Part shown: positions 25,236-37,998 of the stretch, piece after piece
How the letters are laid out: each line of letters starts with the position of its first letter
Numbering within the stretch: the stretch's first letter is position 1
Source: Lepidonotus clava
Taxonomy: Eukaryota; Annelida; Polychaeta; Phyllodocida; Polynoidae
NCBI GenBank assembly: GCA_936440205.1
Contig: OW387145.1
Span: 25,113,075-25,177,074, forward strand
Length of the DNA: 64,000 nucleotides
Reading direction: 5' to 3'
Position numbers and translations under genes: made by a program
The notes under the pieces: generated by a model
Told to the model about the DNA's origin: nothing
The model's input: only the letters and a program-made list of their open reading frames with translations
Databases searched by the model: none

Positions 25236-25579
25236 CGGGGAATGACACTAAACACCGTGATATATGGACAGAGAGGCAAAATGGGACCTTTGACAAGGTA
25301 GGGACGGACACGCGGAATCTTTAGCCAAGTTGGCCACTTTTTTCTTAGTATTTGTGAAAGAAACAGCTGGCCTATGTCAAATATATCTTCATTGCTTTTG
25401 GATATGTATGCTAATACACTGGGAGAATGGACACGACAATCTATAGATAAATGCTAGTGTCCAATGTTTATCTCATCATTTCAAATGAGAGGGGTTGGAT
25501 GGCAACTACCAAAAACACCAAAATTCTTCTATAGTATTATGCCAATAAAACTAGGATAGTCTTGATAGAATGCCCGATA

Positions 25580-25680
25580 GAATGTTAAACTTCACGTAAC
25601 TATGAATGAATCAGTGAATACATTATACGAAACATTGGAATGTTAAACTTCAAGTAACTTCAATGAATCAGTGAATACAT
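25580..25680 (+). repeat. Two-copy direct repeat, about 44 bp each
   Basis: The unit starting GAATGTTAAACTTCA and ending GAATCAGTGAATACAT appears at 25580 and again at 25638, separated by about 13 bases, with only a few differences. It looks like a recent local duplication. No coding or regulatory role is visible. Confidence 0.8.
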
Positions 25681-28564
25681 ACTATATTTTCTACAACAGT
25701 ATATGCCAAATATGTATTTGAATAAATAATAAACGAGGAACAAACAGAAAAATGCAAAACAGACAAATCTATGAATAAAGATTACTGCAGTGCAACGACC
25801 CTAATTAGTCTATTGAACTCACATTACAAGTCAGTATGAAATAAATTTATCGAACAAAGGTGAGCTTACCTGAATGATATATCTAAAGGGACTCTCTGCA
25901 TAATTGGAACAACAAAAACGTACTACACCTGCAATGACGGTTTTAATTATAACCTAAATGAGTAACACAAAATCACGTTCAACAAAGTGTGTTAATTGCA
26001 TTGGTCCGGAAAGATGTTTAGGTTTTCCAATGATGAGGGTGAACTGTATACCAAAACAGAATCATGAGAGGCTTGGTATTATTAATGACCTGGGGATCAT
26101 AAAACCTGAACTACCATTAGGAAGTACATGTGGACAGGAAATGGAATGGACAGACGTGCACTCAGTAACAAACTGTGGGGCACTCCACCCTTTGTCACCG
26201 GTGACACTACACCAGTCCCTCCACTCTCTTGGGCAATATACCACCAGGTACGGACTGACCCATGTGTTCCTGACCAGCTGACCAGTGGTCAGATCTGGTC
26301 ACCTTACAAATGAGGAAACGCCAACTGGATTGTGGACCAGCGGAAGGCACCCTGACCCTGAACGTGTTGGAACTAACAACAAAGAGGTAGACTGCAAGTT
26401 TTGTCTGGTAATAAATGAAAGCAAATTGCTGAAAAAATAAATGTATTGTACACTGAATACATTCATCGCCGTGTAATTGTTACTGGTGATGATATTATTA
26501 GTCACAGTGTCTTTCTTTGTTGCTCATACATTATGGATACAGAAAAAAACTTTTGACGTGATGACGCCAACCAGTAGCTCTGCATTATATGTTCTCTTTT
26601 ATTGATGCACAAGGTAGGCACATAGAACACTTTTTATAGCACAAACGTATTTCTGTGTATATCTAAAGCTTATAAAGATATACTAAGTCTTATATTCCAA
26701 TGCTCAACGCATTTATCCAAACAAAAATAAGTGGTTTTTAGGGCCTACTGGATTACCTTTTGAAGTGACTATTCCATACATCCGGTATTTACCATGGCCA
26801 TCCAACAGTTTTTCTTGAATTAATTTTCAGGACTTTACCACCTTCCTCACATCTCCATCAAATTATGTATGTACAGACAACCCGACATAAAGGAACCACC
26901 TCCTAGGAAAAATAGGCTGGCGGTCAACAAGGAGGTGTTGATATATGACAAAACAGACAGGATATGGGCGATGGATCAACCTTGATGTAATCCACGTAAG
27001 CCTAGTCTACACACAACCGAGAGTTTGACAATTCTCAGGCAAACGTGAGGAATCAAAGGCTGTGGTATTTGTGTAGGCGCCGGTGCCAGGAATACATAAG
27101 TCACCTCCCAACTCAAACTAGCCTCATGCTGGACATGGGGAGTTTTCTTTGGAACTAGTTCCTGCGAACGTTTGGTTCATTCTCCCAATTCAGCCAGAGG
27201 AATGGTGGTTGTGCAACGTTAAAACCAGCCATTTCCAGATTCTGACCATATGACTTCACTCTACATATCCTTCTTATCTATATAAGAAACACACACCATG
27301 CAGAAAGTTAACAACTTGTCCATGCTATTCTAAACAGCTTCCATGCATGACCAGACGTAATACATTATACATACGGACAAATAACAGTTGGACATTTCGT
27401 TTACGAAAACAGTTTTGCTATTATCATAACCTTCAAGTGTTTCCAATAGTTGCAGCAATTTCAAAACAACTTTCAATTTGGTAATTGACGTCAGAGATGG
27501 CCCGAGCAATTCGGCATCTCCGAAGGGGCAAAGTATAAATACATGTTGTATGTGTAGAGTGGCGGGCCATGTAGGTAATTTCCCGACCACTTGCCCGTTC
27601 AGCTGTGGGCCTGAGATGGGGGCGAGGCGGGGAATACCTGTCTAGACCCTGCCCATACATATGGAGATGGACTTAGCCCTGACCACAGCCCCGCCGAGAC
27701 TCGCAGATGGCCAAATGTCGTCTGCGGTGAGCGATCACGACCGCCCAGGTGGCGGGAAAATGGGGTGAGGTAAAACAGGGAGTGTATTGTGGGAATCATC
27801 ATAACACTGGTGTTGTATATATGAGGTTGTGCTTGGGAGTATATGTAAGTGTACAGAATTAAGTTTGTGGATGCAGGGTTTGTTTGTGTCACATCGAATA
27901 TTCGGCCTTGCCAATTTCCAACCCCTCACCGTAACTCAAATAAGAAAAAAGAGAGATGAAAAATGATAGGCAAACTGGAAGCCAGAAATATGACGGCGCC
28001 CAGCCAGCAATATCCGTGTTTGTGAGTATAGTAATAGTGTGTCCTTAATATTGGTCCATGTAAATGTCAGCGTCACCTAATCATCTATACATGTATGATT
28101 GTATGTACTGCGGCATCACTGTTTACTATATGATGAAACTGTATGTTGGCGAGCGTTGTATTAGTTGGGGGTTTGGTTAGCATTTGGGCAAACAGACAAG
28201 TGTACGATCATTCCCCATCCCGCTTACCATTAGGCGCTTTCTTTCATGTTGGTACAATGAAATGTAGTACACGTATATGACATCCCCTTCAATTTCGAAG
28301 CCCCTTAATTTAAAATCCTTGCAAAATCAAACTTCAACTTCGAGGAATTTTACTCTATATTTTCCTCTAAAAATTTTCCTCTAATGTGATATGGCAACTT
28401 CTTATGTTCATTACCATGATTCCTAGAGGAAAACCTGTACCACCTTTAATGTGTTGGTAATATCCTTCACTACATTTCATCATTGGAAGGCGTATGCATA
28501 CCCAGAGTCGATGGTCAATCTATAGATAACCATACAGCGGCTGGACACGCCTGGTTGGGGATGA

Positions 28565-28855
28565 GAGCAGCTCAATCAGGCTCAATCAGGTGGTTGATCC
28601 GGCCGGAGGACGGACAGTTAAACCGACCCGGCCTGGGGCGTGGGCCCGCCTCATCCAATAGTAACTGACTATAAATGACCACCCCGGAACATATCAGGCC
28701 TCGCCAAACGAGCTGAGCGGAGACTGACTGGCTGCCGAGGGCAGTGGGCGGCGTAGTGGTCAGTATAGCGGTCAGCTGTGGACGGCCGGAGCCATCGGTC
28801 AAACGGCCATCTCGGCAGTGAATGGGCCAGCCCTGGGTGAGCGGGTGAGCAGCTC
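28565..28855. repeat. Two GAGCAGCTC sites in a GC-rich island
   Basis: GAGCAGCTC occurs at 28565-28573 and 28847-28855, within a GC-rich stretch of about 350 bases that also carries relaxed copies such as CGAGCTGAGC near 28695. A direct CTCAATCAGG duplication lies at 28571-28590. No coding exon is evident in the island, although frames are open on both strands because of its GC content. Confidence 0.5.
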
Positions 28856-29122
28856 ACTGATAGCCTCCCTAACAGACACTCGTATGAACACTCGCCCCAT
28901 CTCTTATGGTGAAAGCCATGAAATATAGCCTGAGAGCAACCAAAAAAAAGTCTCTTATATATGGAGGACTCCGGCGGCGTTTGGCTAACAGCCGCTTGGT
29001 TTATATAAACGGCAGTTCCCTGGTGGATGGTGATATGAAAGTAGCAGCGTCTATTAGATAGAAATTGCTGGCTGCATAATGAAGGCCTATCTGCAGAAAG
29101 AAGCTAGAATAGTATCAAAATA

Positions 29123-29172
29123 CAATAATAATAATAATAACAACAACAACAACAACAACAACAAAACAACAA
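29123..29172 (+). repeat. (AAT)n(AAC)n microsatellite
   Basis: A run of AAT triplets passes directly into AAC triplets, about 50 bases in all, with one interruption near the right end. It is a simple-sequence repeat and likely length-polymorphic. Confidence 0.95.
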
Positions 29173-29542
29173 TGGGGAGAAGCTAGTCTGTTAGAAATTG
29201 CTTACCTCAGAATAATGTCATGGTGTTCTTACAATATGACTTGAAGGTAAAAAAATGATGGCCCTGAGGTATATTTGATATTGATGTTATGTGATGGATA
29301 TTAATCATTTTTAAATTTGATAACTCAATAAGTCGTCCAGCTAGAAGAACCAGTTTCTATACTCAGACTGCAGTACCTTTTCTTTGTCAACAAGTTTGGT
29401 AAGTGTTCAATATCAGATAATACATTTTCTGTTTGATCCTGCCCAATCCCTGTTGACTAGTGGACGGATGTTGTTTTCTGACCGTCGATAAACCCCGGAC
29501 CCCCAGACCCCCACCCCGCACATGGGACCTTCCTCCAGGACC

Positions 29543-29595
29543 CACGTGACCCCAGCCCCCCAAGGTCACATGACCCGAGATGGCATCATGTGACC
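29543..29595. promoter_or_regulatory. Cluster of TFEB/MITF/USF-type E-boxes
   Basis: Three related E-boxes lie in 53 bases: CACGTGAC at 29543-29550, GGTCACATGACC at 29564-29575 and CATGTGACC at 29587-29595. The middle one is a 12-base near-palindrome like the CLEAR/M-box element bound by TFEB/MITF bHLH-zipper factors. USF is an alternative. The surrounding DNA is C-rich. The spacing is compact enough to suggest a regulatory module; activity is inferred. Confidence 0.35.
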
Positions 29596-31486
29596 GCGGC
29601 CTAGGCGTGGTTTATGTTATGGGGAGTTAGGCCTGGGTTTAGTGGGAGTTTAGGCCTGGTTTTAGGCGGGGTTGAATGGAGCCTGCATCGTGTTCCCAAC
29701 ACACATCTCTGGTGTATATGATTTATCCGACGAGGGGAGTCTGCCTTATCCTGCTCGGTCAATAATGTCGTATTTCATCATCTTACGACCTGCTCTGGCT
29801 TTCTTCAGACTTCCTGCAGGACCACTCCATACCAGCCCCCCCCCCCCCCCGCCCATACTCCACAAAGTTTCACAACCACCAGCACACCATATCGTCCTTT
29901 CCCAAAAATAAAAATCTAAAACATATTTCAAATAAGTATGCATTGGTGAAATGCCATATTTTGTCAACGTCATAGAAAGCATGAAATGACTGTAGTCATC
30001 AGGTGGGTCATTGTTCTTCCAAGACACTGACAACCAATGTTTACGAGATTAGTTACACTATGTTTCAGTGTCCTCACTCAAAATGCACAATCTATATTTT
30101 TTTGTTTCCATTTCCCTAGATTGTCCTGCTCACTGGGCACCCTGGTGTTTCCAAGCGTTAGATAAAGTGCATGCATACTGTCATTGTACCATATAGGAAA
30201 GATGAAAGTAAGTCCCTCTCCAAATTTCTCTTGAACATCCCAAATTGTGGCTTTTTTCCATTGGCTCCAGACGATACGGGTCGTATGATAAGGCCCTTGT
30301 TATGCCTATTAGTATATATTCTTTCTAAAGCAGCGCCAGACCCAAAGTATGGACACTCCCTCTATAACTACAAAACAGCTCAAAGCTTAGACACGCATCC
30401 CTCGAGCCTCCAATCATTATATTTTTCTTAGTCCATATATAGACAAATTCTTTACAAAGGTTTACAAAGGCACTGATCTCATGTCAACTTGGGAGCCAGC
30501 ATGAAATCAATTATTCAGATATGAATAATAAAACCTCGCCTTCATTTCCTCTGGTAATCCTGGATATGGTGAATAATCCTAATTGGCCTATATGGCAGTA
30601 CGTTTCTTTTTGTCCTCATTAGGCGATACCCTAGGCTCTTAGGATTTCCAGTCTCCGCATGTTTTCGCATGTTTATTAAAATTTAATGACGGATGTCTCC
30701 TATCATTAAGATTTCATAGGGTAGTAATTGACATTGTTTGGAGGGCAGGAGAAGAATGTTGCGTGAGATAATGAAGTTTTGTAAAATAAAAATGAGGATT
30801 ATTATGAGATACCCTAAGACTGCAGATATGATTGTTAGGGCGACATGTCCTTACCGACATGGTACAGATTAAAGGGAGCCAAAAGCAACACTATGTCAAA
30901 ATATGACAAAATCTTGGAAACTCAAATAACTATGATCAAAATACATTCCAATAGTCTAACTTTAGCCATTGGTACAATATAAATCATGATAACTGACAAT
31001 AACTTTATGTGAATTCCATAATACTCATGTCATTTATGCTTGAAGACAGCAATGTTTGTAAACAAACCAATTTTGATGGGTCACAAAAAATGACCACGGA
31101 CAGGTTTTGATGTACTTTGATGTAGTTTAAGTTGTTATTGACTGTCTATACTTTACCACAGGCCTAGGTTATGGCCGTGGAATATAATTATTTCAATAGT
31201 TTATAGAATTTGCAAAATTTTGACCCAACATTGCTTATATATGCATAAACAAACAGATTCAATTGCCTATTGTATTACATAATATAGATATTATATATAG
31301 ATATCATATATTTCTTTTTGTAGCATCTCCATGCTAAAAACAATTGCTATATATTATAAAGAAAACCTATCAATTGAGCAAAGGGGTGATAACATTCTCA
31401 TAATTAGTATAAAATAACCTACCATCTCTTATTAAAAAATACTATACAACTACCCTTTACGGATATGTCCATTTTCATCACTAAGC

Positions 31487-31537
31487 GAGCAGTTCATGTT
31501 CTGCTCATGAGGTGCTCGAGGTCTGAGTGAGCAGCTC
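31487..31537. repeat. Evenly spaced GAGCWGCTC-like array
   Basis: An exact GAGCAGCTC at 31529-31537 is preceded by relaxed copies at 31487 (GAGCAGTTC), 31498 (GTTCTGCTC) and 31509 (GAGGTGCTC). The first three starts are 11 bases apart, close to one DNA helical turn, and the exact copy starts 20 bases after the last. A further relaxed copy, GATCAGCTC, lies at 31566. This is the densest local arrangement of the motif. Confidence 0.5.
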
Positions 31538-33293
31538 CGGGTCGATGAGTTGTATCGGTCTGGTCGATCAGCTCGCCGAAATGGACCAGACCGTGCTCCT
31601 GGCCTCTGTCGATACCAACCTAGCCAACCAGCCAGGGCCATTGTTTCACGTATCTGAGGAATGCCGCTGATAACATAGTTTTATTAGGACAGGCCTGACC
31701 TGATAGGTTATCTACTGAGTCACTCACTAGCCTCGAATATTGCTCGTTAATCCTGCTCACCATGAGCCCTATGAATAACTATTTATTTTTCATACGGTCT
31801 TAGTTAGAAAAGTATTCAGGACTACCTGCAATTGTATCATTTATATGGGAGTTACCCGCATTATTGTAATGCCAATGCCTACAGGTTCCGGATATGTGAG
31901 AGTCCTGTTGTCTAATCAGAAGGACCGATATGAAGTGATATAATTTCTCATTTATATCAATGAAAGAAATGTAGACATATTTTTCTGTGATAAATTTAGT
32001 ATTGATTTATCAATAGGAATATGACGTGAAAATTCAGTTTTTTAATACTGCAATGAAAAAGAAAATTAACAAGAAATATACCGGATGGTGGGACCCCCCT
32101 GATGGGGATATCTGTATTTTTTCCTTCAACGGCCTCGTTTTTGTCTGGCAGTGAAGGCATACGCTTCCCTTTCCATGTGATATAGATGACCCATAAAGAT
32201 TATGCTTATGGGTACTTGATAAACATGCACCATGAGATGCGAAACATTTTTCTCGTTGCTGGAGTCTTTTTGTCATTTAACAAATACATCGTAGGCATTA
32301 TAAAAACCAGACTGCATGATGAACTGCCGTTTATGACATTATAAAGATCCTGCAAAATCCATCAAAAAAGGAGACAGGCATTTGTTTATACGTACGTACA
32401 TTTGTGTATTGCTATAAGTATAAGTTCTGCTCCATATTTTTGCGATGACAATCTCATCCGGTAGAAGTTCCCAATGCTCTGGCGCGGTGCGGCAGGATTT
32501 ATGATGGACTCTCATATCTTAATGTTTGGTTAAGTGCAGAGATCTTGAGGCATATGGCAAACCAGTGGAGAAGGACGGCGGCGCCAAGCGCTTCCCGCCA
32601 CTCCGTTTATATTGCTCAAGTGCTGTATATTAAACACTGCACCGCTGCCGTCACACTAGTCATTGAAAGGCCACAAATCTGTCGCATAAGTATAGAAATG
32701 GAGGAAGTAGATACCGAGAGGGGTGGCAGCATGATTGGGTAAGGACATCTTGGAATGGTTTCCCTGGTGACTTTTACGACAAGATTGAGTGAGGGAACGG
32801 CATCTGAGATATGGTCGTTCAATTTGGATTATGACATTTACAGGCGTGAAAAATGACTGAAATAGAAAAGAGCTGGGAAAACGGAGAAGAAGGCTAAGAC
32901 CCCGACGCAACCCACCGATTGCTCATATTTCAAATTTGCAATGAGGAATCGTTCAACACAGCCATAAAATAACATTGAAATTTGACCAAAAAAATACACA
33001 ATGGATCCTGTCGATAACCAATTACGATGCTATCAAGCCAAACAAATAACCATATCAATCGATTAGAGTGCGCACTTAGGGGTTCGCCACTGACCCCGCT
33101 TCCCCAATGCCCACCTGACAGCTACACGTGTCCCTGCGTCCATTAGACCCTGGAGGTAGGGGCTGACACACCTCCACGTCAGGTAACTCAATCCCGGCCC
33201 ATTGAGGGGTGACTGGCCACAGGTGACAGGGCCTTCCTGGGGGGAGTGGGCCTACCCCGCTGAGCTACTCACCACACAAAGGGCCCCCACAAT

Positions 33294-33302
33294 GAGCTGC
33301 TC
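33294..33302. repeat. Single GAGCTGCTC site
   Basis: An exact GAGCTGCTC lies here, with a one-base variant, GAGCTACTC, about 30 bases upstream. This resembles the paired arrangement at 12039-12078. Confidence 0.5.
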
Positions 33303-33498
33303 CCAGAAGGGGGCATTATGACCGAGACTGCCCTCTGGCGATGAGGAAGGGGGTATGGGGAGCTATGTGTGGACCCGTGAATACGCATTTCTTTTGGAAA
33401 CTTGTTTCATATCATGTGAATTCCTGTGAAATCTGCATCGAAACAATTTAAATTCACTTCTTTGCATCATATCTTTCCACTGTCTCTTCTTATAGAGG

Positions 33499-33506
33499 CG
33501 CCACCT
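33499..33506 (-). promoter_or_regulatory. CTCF-core-like site
   Basis: Read on the minus strand, ATAGGTGGCGCC matches the CTCF core well (YAGRKGGCRSY). It is one of the better of the eight AGGTGGCG words in the window. Confidence 0.3.
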
Positions 33507-36500
33507 ATTGTCTAAATTTAATATGGGTATAGGTTAGTTCCATAGTCTGATAGTCCTGCAAATGTGTAGGTATTGCAAAAAGGTTTAAACGGAAGTCATA
33601 TTAATTACTTAGATATTGATACATGAGGGCAGTGCCATAATATTATGTTCTGATATAAACACAATAAAAATATTATAAGTGTGCAATTACAGACGGCTGC
33701 ACTAAACCAATAACTTACATGTACTATATTTTCTCATGAATATGCGCAATGCAGTTTACACTCGGCTTAGCCCAGTTGTGGGGTGGACAAATTAAGGCCC
33801 CTGCAGGTGAGTCAAGCGGCGCTGATGTAACGGGTAATGGGACACTCGGCTGATAAGTCCCGATGACGTGCGGGCTGAAAAAAGGACCCGGTGTCAGGTG
33901 CGCTTAACGAGGGAACACTCCATAACCAGATGAGCTAACAGGTAATAGACCCATTTTCACGTCAATCTCCAATGCTTGTCAATTTGAATATGGACCGGTA
34001 TCACTTTGAGCAAATTATACCCTATCCCGAAAAAGTGAAGCACGGCTAATACCTCATTTAAATTAGTTTCACCTGGTAGAATTTGCCAATTTATTACCAA
34101 TGCTATTTTCATATTTGAAACAATATTTACTTTGTTGGACAGCATCACACTGAAGGTCTGATAACATCAGGATAGAAATGACCTACTTTGCCCAATTAAA
34201 ACCGCAGTTTCATCAGGAGAATAGGGCGTGAATCATTGATACCTGAGGCCCAGGTGTCCTCATTCTGAGGTCGGAGGGACCTACAGGTAAGGCCAAGCTT
34301 TGGGGCAGTGACAGGGGGTTGACTCAGACTTTATCCACGGATTATGACCGGACACAAAGACCGTGGTATCGGGTAGATCGCCGCCTCAGGCCACGGAAGG
34401 CACGAGCCATATGCCACGAGCAGAGGGCACCTGGATGTCGTCTGCTGGTGCCAACAAAGGGCGGGAAAAGTGAGGCTCACTCAGGAGTCTCACCTAACAA
34501 ATTATAATGAATTCATGTCTCAAATTTGTCCATGCATGGCCTCGTTATGATTTTTTTCTGGAGAGGGTTCACAATAAACCCTTTGAACCTCACATTGGGA
34601 CTTTGTTATGATTAATTAATTTTATTTCTTATTATTCTTCGACACAACGTGCGATGACTTTATTGTATTTTGCTAAACTAACTTCTCTTATACAATGAAC
34701 AGCTTGACTCTCCTAGAAAATATTCTTATGACACTTGTCGATCTCTGTAAAAAGGCAATGTCTGCCAATCGCGTCGGTACTAACACGATCAGGCAGCATT
34801 CGGCTGAATCTGATGTATGTTTAAGTTTTACTGCTGATGGAAATTACACAACAGTAATAGTATAATATATGTGTTTATAACCAATACTTGACATTCAATT
34901 TTCAGCAATAAAGGTTAATGCTTCAGACCCTGGCTTCAGATCATGGAGCCAAGAGAATGCGCCAGTGCGTCCTTAGTACCATATCTCATTTCCTCTCCCA
35001 TTAGTAGTGATTTTGAAATGGATTGATATTTCAATACATCAAGCATCAATAACCAAAGACTCAGAAAATACAATTCCATCAGCCTGGGGGAACATGAAGA
35101 AATAACTTCTCAAACAAGATGGACTGGGATAGTGGTATGAGCCTTTATGCTCGGCAGAGTCTGACTATGACTCCCCTTTGTCCTTCCAGCAAATGGACAT
35201 CACAGCGGGACTGTGATCCTCCGTGCTTAGGTATGAAAACATTATGTCCCTTTCATCCCTGATGCTGGAACTTAAGTGAGATAGAGAATCAAAGCGTTCA
35301 GTCAGCTGATCTGTCGGGCACGGTTTGACGGTCGTAGATCCCCTGTCAATGACCACTCTGTTGGCCAACCGCTACCGATTGGCCATCTGAGTGTCTCATA
35401 AAGATAGGCATTTAACCTTCTCGCGCGGATTTTTCTCGCGAAACTTATTTTGTCCAACAATCGTGAGCGGTGATTCATGGAATCAACAGTAGTCGATCTC
35501 TCCGATATGCCTGAACACATTCTAAAGTCGTTACAGAAAACATGTGTCTGATTTCATTGGAATGCCTTGAGAAAAAAGGCTTGTTGAGTTTGCGCGGGAA
35601 AAAGCAGACGATAAATGGTTAGTGGTAATGGGCTGTTAATGCCTGAGGATCACTTGGGAAATTGGCGAGTGTTGCTGGATCCCTCTGATAATAACTACCT
35701 GATGTTTCTATTACCCTACATCAGTGGCTCAGACTGTGACTCTGACCAAGCAGTTAGCAATATACCCACGGCACAATGCACTCAAAAATTAGACAAGCAA
35801 ATTGGGCAAAAAGAAAGACAATGTCTAGAGGAGAATCTACATCTTTTAATTTACAAATAAAAAGCAACATCTTGGTCGTTATTTAAAGGCAATTTCAAGA
35901 CGAAACATCGTGAAATATAGAGTTATAACTATATAGGCAAGTGCAAAGACATTTTCAAATGATAGAACACATAACCACAGACATCCTGTAACAAATAAAA
36001 AAAACAATTACGTTCAGGTGACACAATAGGTTGTCAACTGCCAAACTGTTTTTAATCATTAACTCATGCATCAAACTAGTTTGGACAAAAAGGGTGTTAA
36101 CTTGGACAGCCTTTTGAATCCCAGGCTAAATTTTGACTTTTTATTAGACCACACATGTCACATTCCTGATGGGATTGACTCTAATTAAAATTTAGTTAAG
36201 GCCCTGGAGGTTAACCTCCGGCGTGTGACTTGGTCTCCTGGGTGTGTATTCTTCCCACAGAAACAATACGTCGTTAGGGTAGACACACAACCAGGTATTG
36301 ATCATGCTTTACACCGATTTACAAGCACACATGAGTTGACCTTGGCAAGAAAAAGGATTTGAGCCTGCCAAAACCAATATGATGGACCTCTTGTGTGGCT
36401 GGTTTCCTCCCTGGCTGGTACAAAACCTGAGTGTATTTGTTGTCGGGATTGTTATTTCTATATTACATTAACACACCTTGAGGGATTCCGAATACCCAAA

Positions 36501-37734
36501 CAGTCGTAAATCTACATGTATTTTGATTTGTCAGGTTCAAAGCAATAATACCTAAACGGGGCAAAGAAGAACAACATATTTTGACATCAATTCCTCATTT
36601 GTCTTCTTCTCAATTTCATATGGTATTTTATTTCCAATAGGCCTATACAACATGAACGTTGTAATCTATACACGAATGCTAAATCAAAAAAGAAATTGTT
36701 CCTTTAGATGATAAAAGTATGTCTATTACATGTAGATATAAGCACAATGATTTCGCAATAAGGCTAATGCATGCTCTAATACGTCATATTAAAAGCTGCC
36801 CATTGCTTTTATGTGCCAACTTTGAAAGGTGTGAACTTGGAATGACCTTTTGCATTGCTAGGTTTACCTATAGGTATAAAGCATGGTACACGACATTGAT
36901 TTACTTTTCATTGTGGAGCCTCTATTCATAGCAACGACCTTTTATGAATGAGGTAGAATAGAAGAACTCACACCAGTCATGATATACTCGCGCAGCACGT
37001 CCAACCAGAGAAAGCATACATAATATCAAAGGGTGGGTTTGGAGGGGGACAGAGTCTTCATTGTTCTGTACCAAGACATAGAATTATTTGAATCTGTCAC
37101 TAGAATTTTACAATTCTCCAAGAAATTGGATAGATAACTTGACAACACACATCCTATTACAGCCATGCATGCAGTCGAAAACCACACCTTTCTGACCTCG
37201 TAATTCAAGTATAAGTAACATGCACTTACCAGATCGAGAAAATGCAGTAGAGAATAGAATATAGAAAATAGATTTGATCTGAAATTCGGATAAATTAGGA
37301 GCGGTATATATGACATGTAGGAAAATGGTAAAATTCTACCAAGTATTTTTGTCTGCAATCAAATTTGTTTATTTGAACCCCATACACGATTGATGCATTA
37401 AAAATTGTGAATGCAATGACAATTATCGCCACCTGTACTGCGTATATTTGGCCAGCATTTATTCAGAGGATTTTTTTAACTCGTTATCTCCCCAAAGAAG
37501 GAAACTCAGGAAAAGCAACAATTTGATATAATAGAAATGTCCTAATAAATTTGTAATTGTTTAGGTCTTTGTAGGATTATTTCACTTCTTGCTCGGTGAG
37601 TGGCGATGTATACATGGGTTGGACAGGTGCCCACTGAGTCTTTGATAGCGTGTGGTACCCCCATTATCGCCAAGTTGTGCCACAAGCAGCAGCATGGTTG
37701 GCAACGAGTGGGCAGTGGGTAGTGGGTAGTGGGC

Positions 37735-37998
37735 CCTAGTGGGGGCACTGACTATTTGAAGGTTACTACCCACTGCCAAACTACCGCCCCTGCTTTCATG
37801 ACTGACCACTCCTGAATTTAAGCTGACTGCCCCTTACTTTTGGGGGACACGGACCACTGCCCCCAAAGTTTATGGTATATCAATACCAGAAAATATATAG
37901 AAATCAACAAAACTGCTCAGGAAAACTCCTGATACAAATTCATGTCCGTTTGGCGCTATTTGGTGGTGGGTACCTTTCCAAGCCCAAGTGCCCCCCTG
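37735..37998. mobile_element. MITE copy 1, 264 bp, with 11-bp target duplication
   Basis: GGGTAGTGGGC flanks both ends (37724-37734 and 37999-38009). The left end reads CCTAGTGGGGGCACTGACT, and the right end is an imperfect inverted match (complement CAGGGGGGCACTTGGG). Just inside, CCCACTGCC at the left is mirrored by a GGTGGGTAC block at the right. It shares its ends and much of its interior with the 515-bp copy at 45128-45642. An 11-bp duplication suggests a Mutator-like (MULE) element; hAT would normally give 8 bp. There is no coding capacity. Confidence 0.8.

Larger units (their letters stand above)
19040..28480. other. Gene desert segment
   Basis: No coding exon, RNA gene or transposon boundary was recognised in about 9.4 kb. 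Open frames here (for example near 21832-22098 and 24635-25027) have no domain and no splice context. Visible features are a dimeric direct repeat at 25580-25680, a cluster of TGACC half-sites at 25189-25235, and an AGGTGGCG word at 27747. Confidence 0.5.
29600..37720. other. Gene desert segment
   Basis: No exon, RNA gene or transposon ends recognised in about 8 kb. Contents noted are a poly-C run near 29838-29850, a TTTACAAAGG duplication near 30460-30480, GAGCWGCTC sites at 31529 and 33294, and an AGGTGGCG word in reverse at 33499 (CTCF-like core) and 37427. The region 35390-35640 is less AT-rich and contains CGCG-bearing blocks, but has no recognisable gene. Confidence 0.5.
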
